In this document: in pieces, positions 49,580 to 50,653 of the stretch | Numbering within the stretch: the stretch's first letter is position 1 | Layout of the letters: every line of letters begins with the position of its first letter | Assembly: GCA_002479255.1 (NCBI GenBank) | Contig: DLMJ01000010.1 | Location: forward strand, 16,889 to 67,541 | Length of the DNA stretch: 50,653 nt | Direction of reading: 5' to 3' | Source: Candidatus Binatus soli | Lineage (GTDB): Bacteria; Desulfobacterota; Binatia; Binatales; Binataceae | Notes under the pieces: generated by a model | Database searches by the model: none | What the model was told of the DNA's origin: nothing | What the model saw: the letters and a program-made list of their open reading frames with translations, nothing else | Program-made: the position numbers and the translations under genes

Positions 49580-50284
49580 TCAGGCATGATCCTCGGTTTC
49601 GATCTGCGGTTCCTTGAACGCGCGCTCCACGCGCTCAAACTGGGCGAGAATTTCGTCGCGCGCCGCCCGGCGTACGAGAGCCGCCTTCAGCTGCGAGTCG
49701 TGCAATGCGAATGAAAGACGCGACAGCAGATGAAGGTGCATGCGGGCGGTTGGGCTGATTAGCAGGAAAATAGCGAAGACCGGCTGGCCGTCGAAAGCGC
49801 CGAAATCAACCGGCGTCTCGAGAAAGCACAGCGCGATCGCTGGACTGGAGTTGTTCAACAAGATTGGTCTGCGGACGTGAGGGATGGCGATGCCCTCGCC
49901 GATCGCGGTTGAACCAAGTGCCTCGCGCGCCAGTAGGAGCTGCGCCAGCGATTCTCGATCGGTGTTTGACGGCAGCGCCAGACTGTTCACGATTGCACTT
50001 AGAACTGCCGCCTTATCGTCGCCCTGCAGGCCATAGAAAATGCCACCCGCATCGAGCGCATCGGCCAATCGAGGGACAGAAATTCCGGTAGAAGAGGGAG
50101 CTTCGAAGATCTGCGCGGGAATGTCTATTTCGCGCGACGACGTCCGTTCCAGCAGATCGCTGCGATGCAATCGGTACTGATCATTGACCCGGTCGGCTCG
50201 CAGGATTCCCCGCTTGATCCAGTCATAGACTTTCTTTTCGGACACCTTTAGCAGTTTCGACACTTCCCTGACGTTCAATTGCAT
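49580..50284 (-). CDS. HTH (excisionase-type) protein fused to PTS EIIA domain
   Basis: A 234-residue two-domain protein. Residues 1-47 are a MerR/excisionase-like DNA-binding domain (V-R-E-V-S-K-L-L-K-V-S-E-K-K-V-Y-D-W-I-K-R-G-I-L). Residues about 75-225 are a PTS EIIA of the fructose/Ntr class, with the phosphorylation site I-G-E-G-I-A-I-P-H (His136) intact. A regulator whose activity depends on phosphoryl transfer from HPr or NPr is the natural reading; EIIA sugar transport is unlikely because no EIIB/EIIC is present. ATG 50284 follows GGAG at ten bases; the longer frame to 50344 adds an arginine-rich non-family leader. It is the first gene of the Ehr-type operon. Confidence 0.88.
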   Translation of the reverse strand: MQLNVREVSKLLKVSEKKVYDWIKRGILRADRVNDQYRLHRSDLLERTSSREIDIPAQIFEAPSSTGISVPRLADALDAGGIFYGLQGDDKAAVLSAIVNSLALPSNTDRESLAQLLLAREALGSTAIGEGIAIPHVRRPILLNNSSPAIALCFLETPVDFGAFDGQPVFAIFLLISPTARMHLHLLSRLSFALHDSQLKAALVRRAARDEILAQFERVERAFKEPQIETEDHA

Positions 50285-50653
50285 AAGGACCGGTCTCCAT
50301 CGTGCGGCACGCTGGTTGCGGCCGTAGCTCTGTCCGCGCCGCAAGTTTCAAAGAAGAGTTCAGCCCTTGCCCGGCTTCAGCAGTCGCACCGCGCCGCGGA
50401 CCGCGTTACGCAAGCGAGGCAGTCATACGTGACAGACCAGGCATTAAGCTGTTTCTGTCGGCAGTTCGCTCCGCTCCGTATCCTACCCAACAAGGTAATT
50501 CATGGTATTTCTAAGCAGTTTGACGTAATCTAGCAACCTTGTCAAACATAATCCCTAAAACGACGGAACCTTCTTCCGGATCAACCGAACGGAAGTCATC
50601 ACGGCGCCACGACAAACATATAGATCGCAACGATGCCTTCGGCGTGATTCCGC
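50285..50653. other. Upstream region of the Ehr-type operon
   Basis: No gene can be supported here. The operon promoter should lie in this stretch, reading leftward, but I see no clear -35/-10 or -24/-12 pair on the minus strand. A/T-rich sequence at 50505-50560 is the likeliest promoter area. Confidence 0.4.

Noticed and set aside
50306..50319. Sigma-54-like promoter (GGCACG-N4-TTGC)
   Set aside because: It has the GG-N10-GC spacing but reads rightward, away from the Ehr-type operon, and no gene follows in the window; one short match can be chance.

Overview
The window is GC-rich bacterial DNA with short intergenic gaps and frequent 1-8 bp gene overlaps. The obgE-proB-proA-nadD-rsfS order, two desulforedoxin-like mini-proteins, many CoA-ester enzymes and abundant transposase debris suggest a soil or environmental bacterium of the broad deltaproteobacterial type (Desulfobacterota, Myxococcota or Candidatus Binatota). 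That placement is inference; no rRNA gene is present to test it. Layout. 1-6.6 kb (+): a YgfZ-like folate-binding protein, then an amidohydrolase / crotonase / acyl-CoA ligase / crotonase block bracketed by two paralogous desulforedoxin-like mini-genes, then a GlsB-type membrane protein. 6.6-11.4 kb (-): the housekeeping operon obgE-proB-proA-nadD-rsfS, followed by divergent tadA and a tRNA-Ser(CGA). 12.6-16.8 kb: a compact element of about 4.15 kb at the 3' end of tRNA-Ser, bounded by perfect 80-bp direct repeats. It carries an LCAT-like lipoprotein, a small repeated lipoprotein, a recombinase relic and 21-bp iterons; its far repeat cuts off an epoxide hydrolase. 16.8-21 kb (-): MBL hydrolase, FAH-family protein and serine hydrolase. 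21-25 kb: a MetE-like enzyme and a Tat-exported FAD oxidoreductase among transposase relics. 25.3-30.6 kb (-): a very tight operon encoding acetate-CoA ligase, 2-oxoacid dehydrogenase E1alpha, E1beta and E2, and an acyl carrier protein. 30.6-38.2 kb: a graveyard of gene fragments (NAPRTase, SAM methyltransferase, recombinase, transposase, old yellow enzyme), a TetR regulator and a decayed prophage-like segment with secreted tail-like proteins, a ParB-domain DNA methyltransferase and terminase-like genes. 38.4-40.5 kb: an amidohydrolase and an aldo/keto reductase. 40.9-42.2 kb: an IS3-family element. 42.2-50.3 kb (-): a seven-gene operon for a membrane complex resembling hydrogenase-4 and complex I. 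The most notable system is the 42.2-50.3 kb operon. Subunit order and membrane proton-pathway residues match Hyf/group 4 hydrogenases, but the large subunit keeps only one of the four nickel-binding cysteines (C-G-D-T near residue 216, D-P-S-F-H-N near 475). It is therefore an energy-converting hydrogenase-related (Ehr-type) complex, not a hydrogenase. Its first gene fuses a MerR/excisionase-type HTH to a PTS EIIA domain with an intact phosphorylatable His, which suggests control by a phosphotransfer chain. An IS3 element sits exactly at the 3' end of its small-subunit gene and supplies the stop codon. Secondary systems are the acetate ligase / PDH / ACP operon and the tRNA-Ser element.
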